Part shown: positions 31,243 to 43,101 of the stretch, piece after piece | Position numbering within the stretch: the first letter of the stretch is position 1 | Layout of the letters: every line of letters begins with the position of its first letter | Assembly (NCBI GenBank): GCA_024509875.1 | Contig: JAMPIV010018971.1 | Coordinates: 58,501 to 122,500 of the forward strand | DNA from: Oreohelix idahoensis | Lineage: Eukaryota; Mollusca; Gastropoda; Stylommatophora; Oreohelicidae | DNA: 64,000 nucleotides | Direction of reading: 5' to 3' | Made by a program: the position numbers and the translations under genes | The notes under the pieces: model-generated | Seen by the model: only the letters and a program-made list of their open reading frames with translations | Told to the model about the DNA's origin: nothing | Database searches by the model: none

Positions 31243-34200
31243 TTATGTGGAATCATGTGGGCATCTTGACAGAATGTCTGCCATCACATTATCTGATCCA
31301 CGAATAGCTCGCACAGAGAAATGAAAAGGTTGAAGAGCAATTGCATATCGAGTAGACCTCGAGCTCTTCAAATTCTTACTCTGTATAGCAGTAAGAGCTT
31401 TTTGGTCGGTTTCTACTATGAAATGTGCGCCTAGAAGGAATCTCTGTAGTTTGAGGATCGACCAAACCATAGCTAATAGCTCACGGTCTAAAACCGAATA
31501 ATTCCTTTCTGCCGCATTAAGTTTTCTGGAAATATACATTACAGGATGCAGAGTTCCAGAGTACTCTTGCATTAGTGCCGCTCCAATCCCAGTGGATGAA
31601 GCGTCACTACGAAGAACGAATGTCTTATCTTTAGTGGGTAGCACTAAAATAGGTGGTGTTGAAAACAGTGTTTTAATCTTATCCAGAGAGCATTGGCATT
31701 CCTGAGACCAGTGGACCACATTAGGCGAACCTTTCTTTAGAAGTGTTGAGAGAGGTGCCATGATAGAGGATAGATTCTGAATGAATCTGCCATAAAATTG
31801 AATAAGACCTAACAGACTTCTCACCTGTTTTTTAGTCTTAGGGATTGAGATGTTAAGTATCTTACTAGTATTATGGTCCTCTGTCTTTAGGAAACCATGA
31901 CCAACTCGGTGGCCTAGGAAAGAAATTTCGCTAAAACCAATATAGGCTTTAGAGGGTTTCGCTGTCAGGTTGTGCTCACGCAAAGTAGACAGCAATTCAT
32001 CTAACCCCGAATAGTGATCTTCCCAAGTATCGCTGAAAAGACAGATGTCGTCTAGATATGCAATGACATCTGACCGATAAGATAGGATTCGGCGCATCAT
32101 GCGTACGAATGTAGCTGGTGCGTTCATAAGACCGAAAGGCATAAAATTCCATTGGAACAAACCTCTAGGTGTTGAAAAAGCCGTGAGAGGTTTGGCGCGT
32201 TCAGATAAAGGAACTTGCCAATATCCTTTAGACAAATCAAGTTTAGTGAAAAAATGAGATTTGGAGAGTCGAGTAAGTAGCTCTTCCAGTAAAGGCATAG
32301 GTTCGGCATCGAACTTAGTTACTTGATTCAATTTTCGATAGTCAACGCAAAGACGTATGTTATTGTCTTTTTTACGCACAATAACCATCGGCGAAGAATA
32401 TGCAGAGGTGGATGGTTCGATTATTTTCAAATCTATCATCTCATCCAACTCTTTCTCGACCTGTGCTTGAAAATGTATAGGTATAGGATAAGGTCTAATC
32501 CTAATAGGAGTATGGTCAGTTAGAACAATGTCATGTTGAATGACATTCGTTTGTCCAGGGATGTCAGTGAGTACATCCTGAAATGTTTGCAACATAGTTG
32601 AAACTTGTCGCTGTTCTCCTAGAGACAAATCAGGAGAGACAGTAACGTTCTTCCATGATTCACTGGAATGAAGTGGGATCATTGGAAGAGGAAGATTTAC
32701 ATCTGAAAAACTTGTTTCCTCATCCTGTATCACGGACAGTGATGAGTAATGACCATGTGGTACTGGAGAATTGTCCGTTGCTTGGAAAATGGGTTGCAAA
32801 TAATCCGGACGTTCATGGAATTCAGTAAGCATATTGATGTGGAAGGTTTTATGCTTCCCATCAATATCGACAATATAGTCGACATCGGAAATTTTCGATA
32901 TTATATCGTACGGACCTTTCCAAGAAATAAGTAATCTGTTTTCCCTACAAGGTAGTAATACAAATGCTTTGTCACCAGGACAAAGTTGTCGTAAGCATCT
33001 CTTCTTATTGGCAAATTGCCTTGCCTTCTGTTTCGCAAATTCAGAAGAAGAAGTTGCTAATTTGCATGCTTCGATAATCTTTTGTCTCAACGCGATGACA
33101 TATTCGTAGGATGACTTTGTGTCATCGTCAATATTGTCAGATGTTATGAGATCGTGAAGCAACGACATAGGGCCACGCGGACGCGCGCCAAAGACGAGTT
33201 CAAAGGGAGAAAATCCCGTATGTTCATTGGGTACCTCTCTGTAAGCGAAGAGGGCCGCAGGTAAAACTCTGTCCCAGTCCTGAGGATGATCCTCAGTTAT
33301 CTTCCCCAGTAAGTTTTTAAGTGTTCTATTAAGGCGTTCGACCATACCATTAGACATTGGATGGTAGATACTACTTAAAGATCTATCTATCTGCAGAGTA
33401 GACATTACTTGAGACATGGTATCTGATATTAGTTGGGTGCCATGGTCTGACAATATCTCTCCGGGGAACCCCAGACGAGAAAATATAAGCCAAAGAGCAT
33501 CTGCAATATCAGCAGTAGTAATGCTCTTCAGAGGAATAGCCTCTGGCCAACGTGTGCACATATCAACACACGTCAAGATAAACTGATGTCCTCTGGCAGA
33601 CTTGATCTTAAATGGACCAATTATGTCTATGGCCATTTTTTGAAACGGCCGAATAGGAATGTCCGCCGCCTGAATGGGTGCAGCATGCCGTGGACCTTTG
33701 GATTTAACTTCCTGACATACTTTACAAGATCGACAATAAATCCGTATGTCCTTGTTTACAAATGGCCAAAAGAAAGCCGCAAGGACTCTTGACTTAGTAC
33801 GGGAAAAACCCATGTGTCCAGCACACTGAGAGTCGTGAGCGTGCTGCAAAATTTTAACTCTCAAATTCTTGGGAACCAGGATTTGAGAATGACTTGACGT
33901 AATGGAGTCTTGAACCATACGTACAAGTACGCCATTCTTCTTTGTAATCCACGATTTACGACTTGTGTCTTTATTCGGATCACCTTTAGTTGCAAGAATG
34001 AAGAATTTCTTCAGAGTGGGATCATCTTCTTGCTGTTTTATAAACGAGTCACGAGAAATTACCAAGGGATTATCTTGGTTATGCACTTCATTATTTTCAA
34101 TAGATGAAGTTTGAGGCATATTAAGAGCCTGAGCTCTAGTGACTACAGCGTTAGCAATCTGCATGTTTTGCCTTTCCCACGTGGAAATTTGTTGCGGAGT

Positions 34201-35274
34201 GCATTCTTTGACTCCATGAATGCGACCGATGATGAGGTCAGCGATCGGATTCGGAAGAAGACATGCGTGTACATCTCCTGTAAAGAAAGGAGTAGCAATC
34301 CTAATGATAGCAGTAGAGTATTTCTCTAATGTGCCGCCAAATGTTACACATTTGACTACTTGTCCAGTGGCACGGGAAGGATCTACGAGTGACTGCCTAA
34401 CACCAATTGTGGTGCATCCAGAATCAAATAGCACAGAGACTGGATTGTTATTCACTAAACCCTTATGTAAGACAAGAGAACCTCTTCCATCATGCGCGAC
34501 TGATGCCGGAAGAGCAGGAAGAGGATGGCCACAGCTTAAAGTAGACACTGTGGTTGGCTCAAATAGCGTTTTGCATTGGGGGCACTGAGATGCTCTCCCA
34601 AAATCAAAAGCGGCACATGCCATATTACTAGCATCATTATTATCTTTACTCTGTTTATAGGCTTCATTGGACTCTTGTTGTGCAGAGTTTGCCTGAAAAT
34701 GTGGTTTATGTCTTTTGTATTGAGATCTACCTCGGTTATTATCACCTCTGTAGTTATTGTTACCTCTATTGTAACCCCTATTTGGGTTTGAGTCATAGTT
34801 CCCTTGGTTACCATTATCATATTCATTATAATGAGTATCTCTGTAATTATGATCTTGTTGACTCCAAGACGGATAACCCTGATAGTTTCTATAATTACTT
34901 CCTCTACGGAAATTCCTATAATTATGACCACCCCTGTGTCGAGAGCTATCAGCTCGTCTCCAGTTCTTTGAAGAAGAACCCTGAAATGATTGGTTACCTT
35001 GGTTTTGATAACTATTATGGTTACCTTTTTTATCAAATCTGTTTTGAGGTCCCTGAAATCTGTGTGAATAATTGGGATTGTATGGTGTTGCTGAAGCAAC
35101 TGGCATACTCTCCTTAATCTTAGTGTTGCCAAAAGTCACGTCGGGGTGTGCAGTGACATATTGGGAACAATATTCTTCCATTTCTTTTAGAGATTTGGGT
35201 TTACGCTCATGTATAAATTCAAGGAAAGGTTTGTTCACACATGACATAATCTTATCTCTGAGCAACAAATCCAT
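31243..35274 (-). CDS. pol: Pol polyprotein: protease, integrase, RT, RNase H (Gmr1 order)
   Basis: 1,343 open codons counted from an internal Met. In order: the end of a SCAN-like capsid C-terminal segment (to about residue 45); an Asn/Arg/Gly-rich basic linker (70-190); an aspartic protease with FDSGCTT at 283-289; integrase with a zinc region (H480, H487, C514, C517), catalytic D550, D610, E646 (DD35E) and a GPY/F-like WKGPYD at 785-790; RT with LDLSKGYWQVPL near 1012, MPFGLMNAPATF near 1045 and YLDD at 1073-1076; RNase H with D1224, E1265, D1290, D1333. All catalytic residues are present. Integrase before RT is reversed from normal Ty3/gypsy elements. It probably continues from Gag through a frame change at an A8 run (about 35,289-35,296). 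Confidence 0.95.
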   Translation of the reverse strand: MDLLLRDKIMSCVNKPFLEFIHERKPKSLKEMEEYCSQYVTAHPDVTFGNTKIKESMPVASATPYNPNYSHRFQGPQNRFDKKGNHNSYQNQGNQSFQGSSSKNWRRADSSRHRGGHNYRNFRRGSNYRNYQGYPSWSQQDHNYRDTHYNEYDNGNQGNYDSNPNRGYNRGNNNYRGDNNRGRSQYKRHKPHFQANSAQQESNEAYKQSKDNNDASNMACAAFDFGRASQCPQCKTLFEPTTVSTLSCGHPLPALPASVAHDGRGSLVLHKGLVNNNPVSVLFDSGCTTIGVRQSLVDPSRATGQVVKCVTFGGTLEKYSTAIIRIATPFFTGDVHACLLPNPIADLIIGRIHGVKECTPQQISTWERQNMQIANAVVTRAQALNMPQTSSIENNEVHNQDNPLVISRDSFIKQQEDDPTLKKFFILATKGDPNKDTSRKSWITKKNGVLVRMVQDSITSSHSQILVPKNLRVKILQHAHDSQCAGHMGFSRTKSRVLAAFFWPFVNKDIRIYCRSCKVCQEVKSKGPRHAAPIQAADIPIRPFQKMAIDIIGPFKIKSARGHQFILTCVDMCTRWPEAIPLKSITTADIADALWLIFSRLGFPGEILSDHGTQLISDTMSQVMSTLQIDRSLSSIYHPMSNGMVERLNRTLKNLLGKITEDHPQDWDRVLPAALFAYREVPNEHTGFSPFELVFGARPRGPMSLLHDLITSDNIDDDTKSSYEYVIALRQKIIEACKLATSSSEFAKQKARQFANKKRCLRQLCPGDKAFVLLPCRENRLLISWKGPYDIISKISDVDYIVDIDGKHKTFHINMLTEFHERPDYLQPIFQATDNSPVPHGHYSSLSVIQDEETSFSDVNLPLPMIPLHSSESWKNVTVSPDLSLGEQRQVSTMLQTFQDVLTDIPGQTNVIQHDIVLTDHTPIRIRPYPIPIHFQAQVEKELDEMIDLKIIEPSTSAYSSPMVIVRKKDNNIRLCVDYRKLNQVTKFDAEPMPLLEELLTRLSKSHFFTKLDLSKGYWQVPLSERAKPLTAFSTPRGLFQWNFMPFGLMNAPATFVRMMRRILSYRSDVIAYLDDICLFSDTWEDHYSGLDELLSTLREHNLTAKPSKAYIGFSEISFLGHRVGHGFLKTEDHNTSKILNISIPKTKKQVRSLLGLIQFYGRFIQNLSSIMAPLSTLLKKGSPNVVHWSQECQCSLDKIKTLFSTPPILVLPTKDKTFVLRSDASSTGIGAALMQEYSGTLHPVMYISRKLNAAERNYSVLDRELLAMVWSILKLQRFLLGAHFIVETDQKALTAIQSKNLKSSRSTRYAIALQPFHFSVRAIRGSDNVMADILSRCPHDST

Positions 35275-36204
35275 AAGTCCTTCATACGTTTTTTTTCTGT
35301 TTTGGAAAGCTCAATCCAACGATCAACTGTGAGACGTGCCTTTGCAGTGAATTCTGAGAATTCTACACCCGTCTCAGGCACCATCGTTTTAAATAAAAGG
35401 CGATAGCCTTCCTCACTTAGCTGATATTTTTTTATCAAAGCCGCCCTAATGACATCATAATTATCCTTATCTGCTTCTCCTACAAGGCATAATCTAGTCA
35501 AAGATTCACCTTTCAAGTTTTCTGATAATTGATTAGCGTATTGTGATTTATCCACATTATGTGTACGACAAGAACGTTCAAATCTATCCAGCCAGAATGT
35601 AATATCGTCACTGGACTGATTGAACGGTGGAACCTTAACCTTGTAAGTAGAAGGTTTACCATTACCACTAGATGCCTGATTAACATTACTCATACTTGTC
35701 AATCTCAATTTCTCTAACTCAAATTCATGTTCTCTTATTGCTTTTTTCTCTTCAGCATCTAATCTTTTTTGTTCAGCCTCCCTGTCTAATCTTTTTTGTT
35801 CAGCTTCCCTGTCTAATCTTTTTTGTTCAGCTTCACTGTCTAATCTTTTTTTGTTCCGCAGCAGCTTCTCTTTCTAATTTTTTTTGTTCAGCTTCACTGT
35901 CTAATCTTTTTTGTTCCGCAGCAGCTTCTCTTTCTAATTTTTTTTGTTCAGCTGCAGCTTCTCTTTCTAATTTTTTTTGTTCAGCTTCAAATCTCCTTTC
36001 CTCCACCTGCATCTGCAATTTCTTTTGTTCAGCAGCAGCCTCAGCTTCTCTTTCTAATCTTTTCTCTTCCGCCATAGCTTTTCTTTCTTCTGCAGCTAAT
36101 CTTTTCTCTTCTGCAGCTAATGCTTTGTCATATTGAGCAACTGCCCATTGTTCTAATTGTTGACCAGTCTTATAAAGGGCTTTCCCTTGTGTAATGAAGT
36201 ATTC
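35235..36204 (-). CDS. gag: Gag, coiled coil plus SCAN-like capsid, two frame breaks at A runs
   Basis: The probable start is the Met of MATLEYFITQG (about 36,216). Residues of the first part (to 35,833) form E/K/Q-rich repeats (EREAAAEQKKL type), a long coiled coil. Its frame is broken by an A7 run near 35,848, where sibling repeats have A6. The second part (35,708-35,235) carries KVKVPPFNQSSDDITFWLDR and LIKKYQLSEEGYRLLF, a capsid fold of the kind from which vertebrate SCAN domains derive. It leaves frame at an A8 run near 35,290, and pol then supplies the domain end. Either assembly homopolymer errors or real slippage could explain this. The structural role, particle formation, is known for the family. 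Confidence 0.8.
35745..36110 (-). repeat. In-frame coding repeats in Gag
   Basis: Units around 27-36 bp (plus strand TCTAATCTTTTTTGTTCAGC and TTCTAATTTTTTTTGTTCAG types) are repeated about nine times and encode the Glu/Lys/Gln coiled coil. Confidence 0.85.
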
Positions 36205-36228
36205 TAATGTAGCCATGATGTCTAACAA

Positions 36229-37329
36229 TAATACTAATCACCTGAATCAATAATAATACCACAAGTTCTCAATGACTTGATTAATCAGTATACTATCCCA
36301 ATATCTGTGGGTCACAAGCCTTTAATAAGGTCTTGTATAATAGTAATAATAATCAGGTACTGGTTTATACCATAATCCAAGTGCAGTGCACAGGCAATTG
36401 TGTCTTATGAAATATACCTATATAAAACATATGTCAACCAACAGAATACATAAAGTACAAATAGGACTGACAATACAAGAACGTTTGCAGAAATCAAAAT
36501 AAATCAAATAGGGAAATCAATGAAAATAATCACTGAATCTGCAAAGAATAACAACACAAATGACGTCACAATATATGAATATAAATTGAGAATAGAACTG
36601 AAAGATAGAAAAGGTTAGACCAACAAATTACAAACAAATCAAAACAAAACTAAAGAACAAAGAAATATTACAAAAATAACAATAATTACAGACTTCACAG
36701 CTAACACAAAAGCAACAGTTGTCGCAGCAAATTTTCAATCAAGAAAATTGCACCTATAGAAAACGCCCACAACGGACCCTCTATGACGTGGGATATTCTG
36801 TTGTGAGGACGCCGCCCAACCTTAAACACAACCCGCTGACATAGAAACTAACATACTATACAAACAAATAACATGTAAACATAAATATATATAAATTATG
36901 TGTATGATAGTATGTGTTGCAAAATAGGCTCAGTTTTACAGTAATGGCAAAGTTATTTTTATGAAAATAAACAAACTGCCACTTTATTCAATTAAAAATC
37001 CTGGCCTTAAATATTAAAGTTCATATATGGAAAACAAGAAGATCCATCGATGAAAATAGGACTTCTTAGTTCACAAATACTGTCTTCCTGTTAACATTGA
37101 CAAGAATTGATCCAACTGTTCTGTGAAACTCTATAATGTCTAATGTAAAACTGTCAACAACGCTGACCTACATACTGCATTCACCTGACAGGTCACGTGA
37201 CGAAGTGTTGACAAAGAGCAAACCAATACTGCAAGTGTGTCGTATCAGCCACAGGAAACGGTCTGGTATCGGTAATCTGTTGACTTCTGAACTTCTGCGA
37301 GGTCAAACCCAGAAAGCTGGTCCACCAGT
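36229..37329 (-). other. Leader of Gmr1-like element with primer-binding site
   Basis: No ORF. Directly after the 5' LTR in element sense is ACTGGTGGACCAGC. TGGTGGACC would pair with a tRNA ending GGTCCACCA, so it is the likely primer-binding site (37,319-37,327). The identity of the tRNA is not determined. Confidence 0.6.
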
Positions 37330-38809
37330 TGATAAGGTTGATAACGTTGGATTTTTTATTCCCGTTAATGATATCCACCAAAAGATAGATATAAGTGGAT
37401 GGAAGCAGACATCATCATCATCATCAGTTGATAAGATCTCTATGGTGTTGTTTGCTCCACTGTAGTGTATGGAATGTCAACTTGACCTACGCAGTGGTGT
37501 GTAGACATGGATTGAGTGTATAATGTGCGAATGATGATAAAGGTTCGTGGTGTTGACAAAAAATGTTCTTTTCTCACACTCATGTATGGCTGGAAGTCAT
37601 CGACACCAACGACTGTGTACCTTTTCTAAAGTTTAATTGGACGTACACACTCGACAGCACAGATAGTGACAAATCACAGGTTGCCATAATACATCATAGT
37701 ACAGTGGATAAATGGTCTTGCAATGTTACATGGGCACTCATGTAGAATAAGTGTATAATGGACTGTCAGTAGCCAAGCACTCAGTATCGCCCATACATAT
37801 ATCATCTGACTTCACTGACTGGGCACGTCAGCTTATAAACAATATTTCAGATGGCTTCTAAACTAATCTCGTCTAGCGACGATTCTTCAACATAATGTTC
37901 AGCACATATTTTTCCATATAATAATATTGAACCGCTAATAACGGGTTCTCATGTGTAGCAGTGATCTCTGGACTAAACAAGCGATAATACGGGCATCCCT
38001 TTTCTCTTCTTGAAAGTCACTACATGTTTTGGTTCCAAGATGGCTTCACTCGTGAGCTGTCACTCACGTTTGGATACAGATAATGAATCTGTCCTAAAGT
38101 TAGTCATTCATAAAACATTTCATTGCTCTGTAGATTTGATCATGAACAATTGACTGCAATCTACAGGATATAGTGCTGCTAGGAATCGAAGTCGTTTTCA
38201 TCGAGTCAAATATATTCTCTTAGACATTCAAATCGTAACTATCGAAAATGGTGGCTTCGATCGAGAGTTCATAAGAGTATCTTTGATTACCTTGGTATAG
38301 GAAATATGAAACTGCCATTCCTTGGCAATACGACTAAACACTGGGGTAAAGCATACACGATAGGTTTAGACGACTATCACCTTCCCCACAAATACTGAGA
38401 TCACTTTTTCCCCGGCGACAGGCCGACATGGAAAACACACAGTCCCTATCAGGACGAAGCCAAATCACACCACACTCTAGCGACACATCCGCCGAATAGC
38501 CTTCGACCTCTCTAGAGACAACAGAACATATAGTTCGACTTAGATATGTAAAGATATACAGATATAAGACAGACTCGTCCTACTCAGACAAACAATACAC
38601 ATAAATTCAGGCCATAGATATTCTGAAGCAAGAACAATCTATTATTACCCAAACAACGAATAAATCGCAGTAAAATGGATTTATCCGCGGAGTTTGATCG
38701 AAAGAGCCGACACAACTTTCAAGGGAAGTAACTCAATAATGACTTTCCCTTAAGCACTAAAAAATTACCTATGTATAATATTGTAAGATATCAAAGACTG
38801 CACGTAACA
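37330..38809 (-). repeat. 5' LTR of the Gmr1-like element
   Basis: 1,480 bp, near-identical to 29,277-30,757. On the plus strand it starts TGATAAGG and ends CGTAACA. Confidence 0.95.
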
Positions 38810-38821
38810 GTGTTGATCCGC

Positions 38822-39365
38822 TGACGCACGAATCGAATGTACACAAACACAAGCGTTAATACTGGCTGACACGTGAATCAAATGTGTACAAACAAAAGCG
38901 TTAATACCGGCTTGACACGTGAATCAAATGCACACAAACAAAAGCGTTAATACTGGCTGACACGTGAATCAAATGCGCACAAACAAAAGCGTTAATACTG
39001 GCTAACACGTGAATCAAATGTACACAAACAAAAGCGTTAATACTGGCTGACACGTGAATCAAATGTACACAAACAAAAGCGTTAATACTGGCTGACACGT
39101 GAATCAAATGCGCACAAACAAAAGCGTTAATACTGGCTAACACGTGAATCAAATGTACACAAACAAAAGCGTTAATACTGGCTGACACGTGAATCAAATG
39201 TACACAAACAAAAGCGTTAATACTGGCTTGACACGTGAATCAAATGTACACAAACAAAAGCGTTAATACTGGCTTGACACGTGAATCAAATGTACACAAA
39301 CAAAAGCGTTAATACTGGCTTGACACGTGAATCAAATGTACACAAACAACAGCGTTAATACTAGC
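38822..39365. repeat. 45-bp minisatellite, about 12 units
   Basis: Units of GACACGTGAATCAAATGTAC followed by ACAAACAAAAGCGTTAATACTGGCT, with 45- and 46-bp forms. The array begins 8 bp from the LTR element's TSD. Confidence 0.95.
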
Positions 39366-40720
39366 AGATTGTCACCAAATACGCTCATTCTATTTTTGTG
39401 GTCTTCACTCCTCTCCGGCATGATTACTGTGCCATTCCGTTTACGTGTTAATTCTTCCAGTATTTATTGCTTTTGCTTTAATCGTTCAAAGTGTTATCAC
39501 ATCTTGTCACACCTCTCACCTCTCTCTACTGGTTAATTTCTTCTTTGTTATCGGCGAGGCTTAGCGAAGGATCAAACTTACCACATTGACTTTCCAAAAT
39601 TGAAAGTTATATTTTAAAATGTGAAAACCGCTTTACTGTTATTATGAATAACAGTGACAAGTACAAGATTAAATAAACTGAGGAAAAAATGTCACGAGAT
39701 TTTCAAACGCTAGAATGACAATGCAAGAACCTTACGCCCATTATTTCATACCAGCTTGACATTTGAGCATTAGATTGAACCAGCTAATGGCAAGCTCTTT
39801 TCAGAAACGGAAGGAAATAATACACACGGCCCCTGAACTTTATCGATGTGCCCTACGGAGTGTGAGTGCTGAGGTTGATTGATGACATCAGAATATCAAT
39901 AAGACGGCCCATGGTGTTGCATGATCGACTCTCACACCAATGCCAGATTGCCAGCATGGCACTGCTGTCATTCTCCATGGCTTGTTCATGCCTGTCAGGC
40001 ATTAATGATCAACCCGCGGTGACAAGTTCTAAATGAGACCACGACACGACCTCGGTGATAGACGAGAGGGAACGGTACCACGAGACAGTCCGATGACTGT
40101 TAGGAAGCGAAAAAACGCAGGGAGTCTTAACTTTTTTGCCATCACACCACCCCTGAGAGTGAACTTAATTTTCACAACTCTCGCGCTTGCCCAAATTAAT
40201 CAATGAACCTTCTCTTATATTACTGATTTTCTTAATGAAATTTTGTACCATCATAAAACAATCGTACAACCTTTTCTGGAAAATACGGACACGGCGCGTA
40301 TTGCACTTTGAAGGCTATATTGAACATCCATTGTAATAACACGTATTTATTTCAATGCTCTCACGGTGCATTGTTCAGTGTGTTAGAAATCTTCACACTT
40401 GTTTTCGGGAAGATACGGAAGTGGAGCGCAGTGCCCGGTTCTTTAAGTGAACATTTCTTGAATACCCGTTATAATCGTTCCATATAGATGCCAATTGGTC
40501 ACCAAGAGCTAACGCTCAGTGACAGTGGATCAAAGTCAAGTCAAGATGCTAATAATTTACTTTATTCGGATTTCTCAGATCTGTTCGCAAGTAACCGTGA
40601 AGAAATGATGGAGACGTTTGATAATTTAGTATCATAATAAAGAACTACAACGTACTTTTTTTTACGTTCCGTTAAACCTAAAGAGACAGGACTGAGATTT
40701 TTTATAAATTGCAATAAATA
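39366..40720. other. Unassigned DNA
   Basis: No gene, named repeat or tandem structure is recognised in about 1.35 kb. Confidence 0.4.
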
Positions 40721-43085
40721 CTTACTTACTTAGTTGTTCCTCTTCTACCGTGAGGTGTAGAGGTTTGGAAGAGAGAGCACCATGCTATTCTATCGGCTGT
40801 CTTCCTCCTGCCTTGGTTCCATTCTAGTCCTTGGTCCTTCAAGGATTGTCAAATGTTGTCCTCCCAGCCGACTTTGAGTCGTCCTGGAAGTCTGGATGGT
40901 ATTTAAAGTGGTCGACCTGCTCCAGGGCTGTTCTCCCAGCTTAATCTGATGTCTTCTTTCCTCTCGAGATATCACAATGGTTTTTGTTTTCGAGCTGCTT
41001 ATGATCATCCCTCTTTTCTTCAGCTCTTCTTTCCAGACTTGCAGGTTGGATCGAAGATGTGCCTCTGATTTAGCAATCAGGGCAACATCATCAGCAAATG
41101 CCAGCTCTGAAATACAGACATGTCTCTTCTTCCAGTATCCCACTGAATACTTTCGTGTTCTCTCCTTACATGCCTTGATGACATCGTCCATGAGGAGTAC
41201 GAAAAGATAAGGTGACAGAATATCACCTTGTCTTACACCGGTGGTGGTCCTGAATTCTTCTGACTTATGGTTTGCCGTCCTTACATAATTTCTGCAAGAC
41301 TTGTAGAAGCTCTGTATAGCATGAATCAGAGGTGATGGAATGTTCCTCCTTGCCATACAGTCCCAGAGTTTGTTCCAGGGGACCTTGTCAAATGCCTTTT
41401 CCAGATCTAAGAAGCAAAGATGGATCTCACTCTTATACTCAAGAGCCATTTCACTCAACTGTCTGAGTGTGAATATTAGGTCTTGAGTACTTCGATTTGC
41501 TCGGAAGTCACACTGGACCTCATCCATTTGTGGCTCAGCTAGGTGACTGAGTCTCTGCTCTAGGATTCTAGAGTAGATTTTATCAGGGACACTGAGAAGG
41601 GATATGCCTCTATGGTTTGCACATTGTCGGTTGTCACCCTTTTTGAAAATCGGTGTTATAATGGCAATCTCCCAATCCTTTGGGATGGTCTTGTTGCACC
41701 ACGCTGCCTGTAGGACCCTAAGGAGTAATAGGTCGCCTGATGCTCCCATTTACTTAACCATTTCTGGTGTTATACCATCATGCCCTGCTGCTTTTCCCAT
41801 CTTGATTTTTTTCCAGTGCTGCCTTCAGTTCTTCCAAACTTTATGTCACCTTCATCACCATTGGTTTCCTCTTCTGTGCCAGTGGTTATCATTTCTGAAG
41901 CTTGACCTTGCTCACCATCCAGGAGTTCTGAAAAATATTCTTTCCATCTTTCCATTACTTCTTTTGGGGCAGTAAGCAATTTGCCTTGCTTGTCCTTTAT
42001 AAATTTAAGAGGGCATTGTTTTTCCTTCTCATATTCTTTAGGGTCTTATAGAACTATTTCTGGTTTTCTTGCGCATCGTTTTCTAGCTTTACTCCAAATT
42101 CTTCCCAGGACTTTTGTTTTGCTGCTAGCACCTTGCTCTTTAATTCTGTTCTGAGTATCATATATTCTCTATATTTCTCTGTTTTTCCTGCTGTGTTTTT
42201 AGCTCCTAAGTATTGTTTCCATGCCTTTCTTTTCTCTCATTTTCTCTTTAACCTCATCTGTGCACCAAAATTTCCTCTTTCTCTTGTTCCCAAGTCGAAC
42301 TTCACCACATGCTTCTGTTGCAGCTGTCTTTATGATGTCCTTGAATGTCAGCCAGAGTGTTACCAGGTCATCAGGTTGTTGTTCTGTGTTTCTCACTGCT
42401 ATCGCAATAAGCCCCTGATATCTGGTCTTCACTTCTGGTTCTCTCAGTTTGTAGGTCTTAATGCTCGTTTTCCCTGTTCGTTTGCTTAGCTTCTTGCGTG
42501 AAGTTAGGCAGTTATTAGGCCGAGTAACTCTTTCAGTTGTTCTTTTAATTGTTAACAAGTAGTGGTCACTTCCAATCTCTGGCCCCCTCCACACTCTAGC
42601 ATCCCGGACATACTTGAATGAGCTCTTCCTAACTATGGCATAGTCGATCACTGACTTCTCATTCTTTGTTGGTTTCTCAGCGCTTATGGGGGAACTTTGT
42701 GTTTGTAATTATCATATTCTGCTCAGTGCAGAATCTAAGGAGTCGCTTTCCATTGTCATTAAGAGTATCTTCTCCATATCTTCCGATAACTCCACCCCAT
42801 CTAGCATGGTCATTTCCATCTCTGGCATTGAAATCTCCGAGCATGATAATTTCATCTAGACAGTCGTCCACTGTCTTTTGAAGTAGCTCGAAGAATTCTT
42901 GACCTCTGCTCGCTCATCTTCATTTGGCCCATACACAATGACAAGGCTGAAGTGCAATAAATCATCACAGTAATTAAGGTAACTCATTCCACATATCAGT
43001 TTAGAGCCAAACAATACCAGCCTTCTTGACATCTTGAGACGTCTGTAGTGTCCTGTGAATTTAGCTTTTGCTATGACAACAACGC
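40721..43085 (-). mobile_element. LINE (endonuclease plus RT), decayed, (AAGT)n tail
   Basis: In element sense it starts in the endonuclease domain (about 43,085) and ends at GAACAACTAAGTAAGTAAGT (40,721). The C-terminal PGRLKVGWEDNI and GLEWNQGRRKTADRIAW matches the fragment at 6,776-7,013. Several stops and frame breaks make it a fossil. Confidence 0.85.
40790..43085 (-). pseudogene. LINE ORF2, endonuclease and RT with breaks
   Basis: Endonuclease pieces: IVYGPNEDE (about 42,940), LGDFNARDGNDHARWG (about 42,840) and GSDHYLL (about 42,570). RT part 41,749-40,790: RGISLLSVPDKIYSR, FLDLEKAFDKVPW, GVRQGDILSPYLF and FADDVALI, with the catalytic Asp pair kept. The region between KLGEQ and the C-terminal DNI motif is missing, which is an internal deletion of the zinc-like end. 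Breaks at about 41,760, 41,800, 42,000-42,190, 42,660 and 42,870. Confidence 0.85.
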
Positions 43086-43101
43086 ACATGGACAATTATT
43101 T

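Larger units (their letters stand above)
29277..38809 (-). mobile_element. Complete Gmr1-like Ty3/gypsy LTR retrotransposon
   Basis: 9.5 kb on the minus strand, bounded by the 5-bp TSD GTGTT (29,272-29,276 and 38,810-38,814). Both LTRs begin TG and end CA on the plus strand. The Gag region is at 36,2xx-35,235 and pol at 35,274-31,243, with a leader of about 1.1 kb. The integrase domain precedes reverse transcriptase, the order that defines the Gmr1 group of Ty3/gypsy elements. LTRs differ by one base as far as I can see, and pol is intact, so the insertion is recent. Confidence 0.95.

Noticed and set aside
34536..35132. 198-codon minus ORF rich in Ile/Thr
   Set aside because: Alternative frame of the Asn/Arg/Gly-rich linker of pol, which has the conserved domains on both sides.
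35696..36136. 146-codon plus-strand ORF rich in Phe/Cys/Ser
   Set aside because: Shadow of the Gag coiled-coil repeats on the minus strand.
38822..39365. CRISPR-like direct repeats
   Set aside because: Repeats are head-to-tail without unique spacers and the DNA is eukaryotic. It is a minisatellite.
39790..39812. AAGCTCTTTTCAGAAACG as another histone stem-loop
   Set aside because: The stem arms do not pair fully (GCTC versus AAAC).
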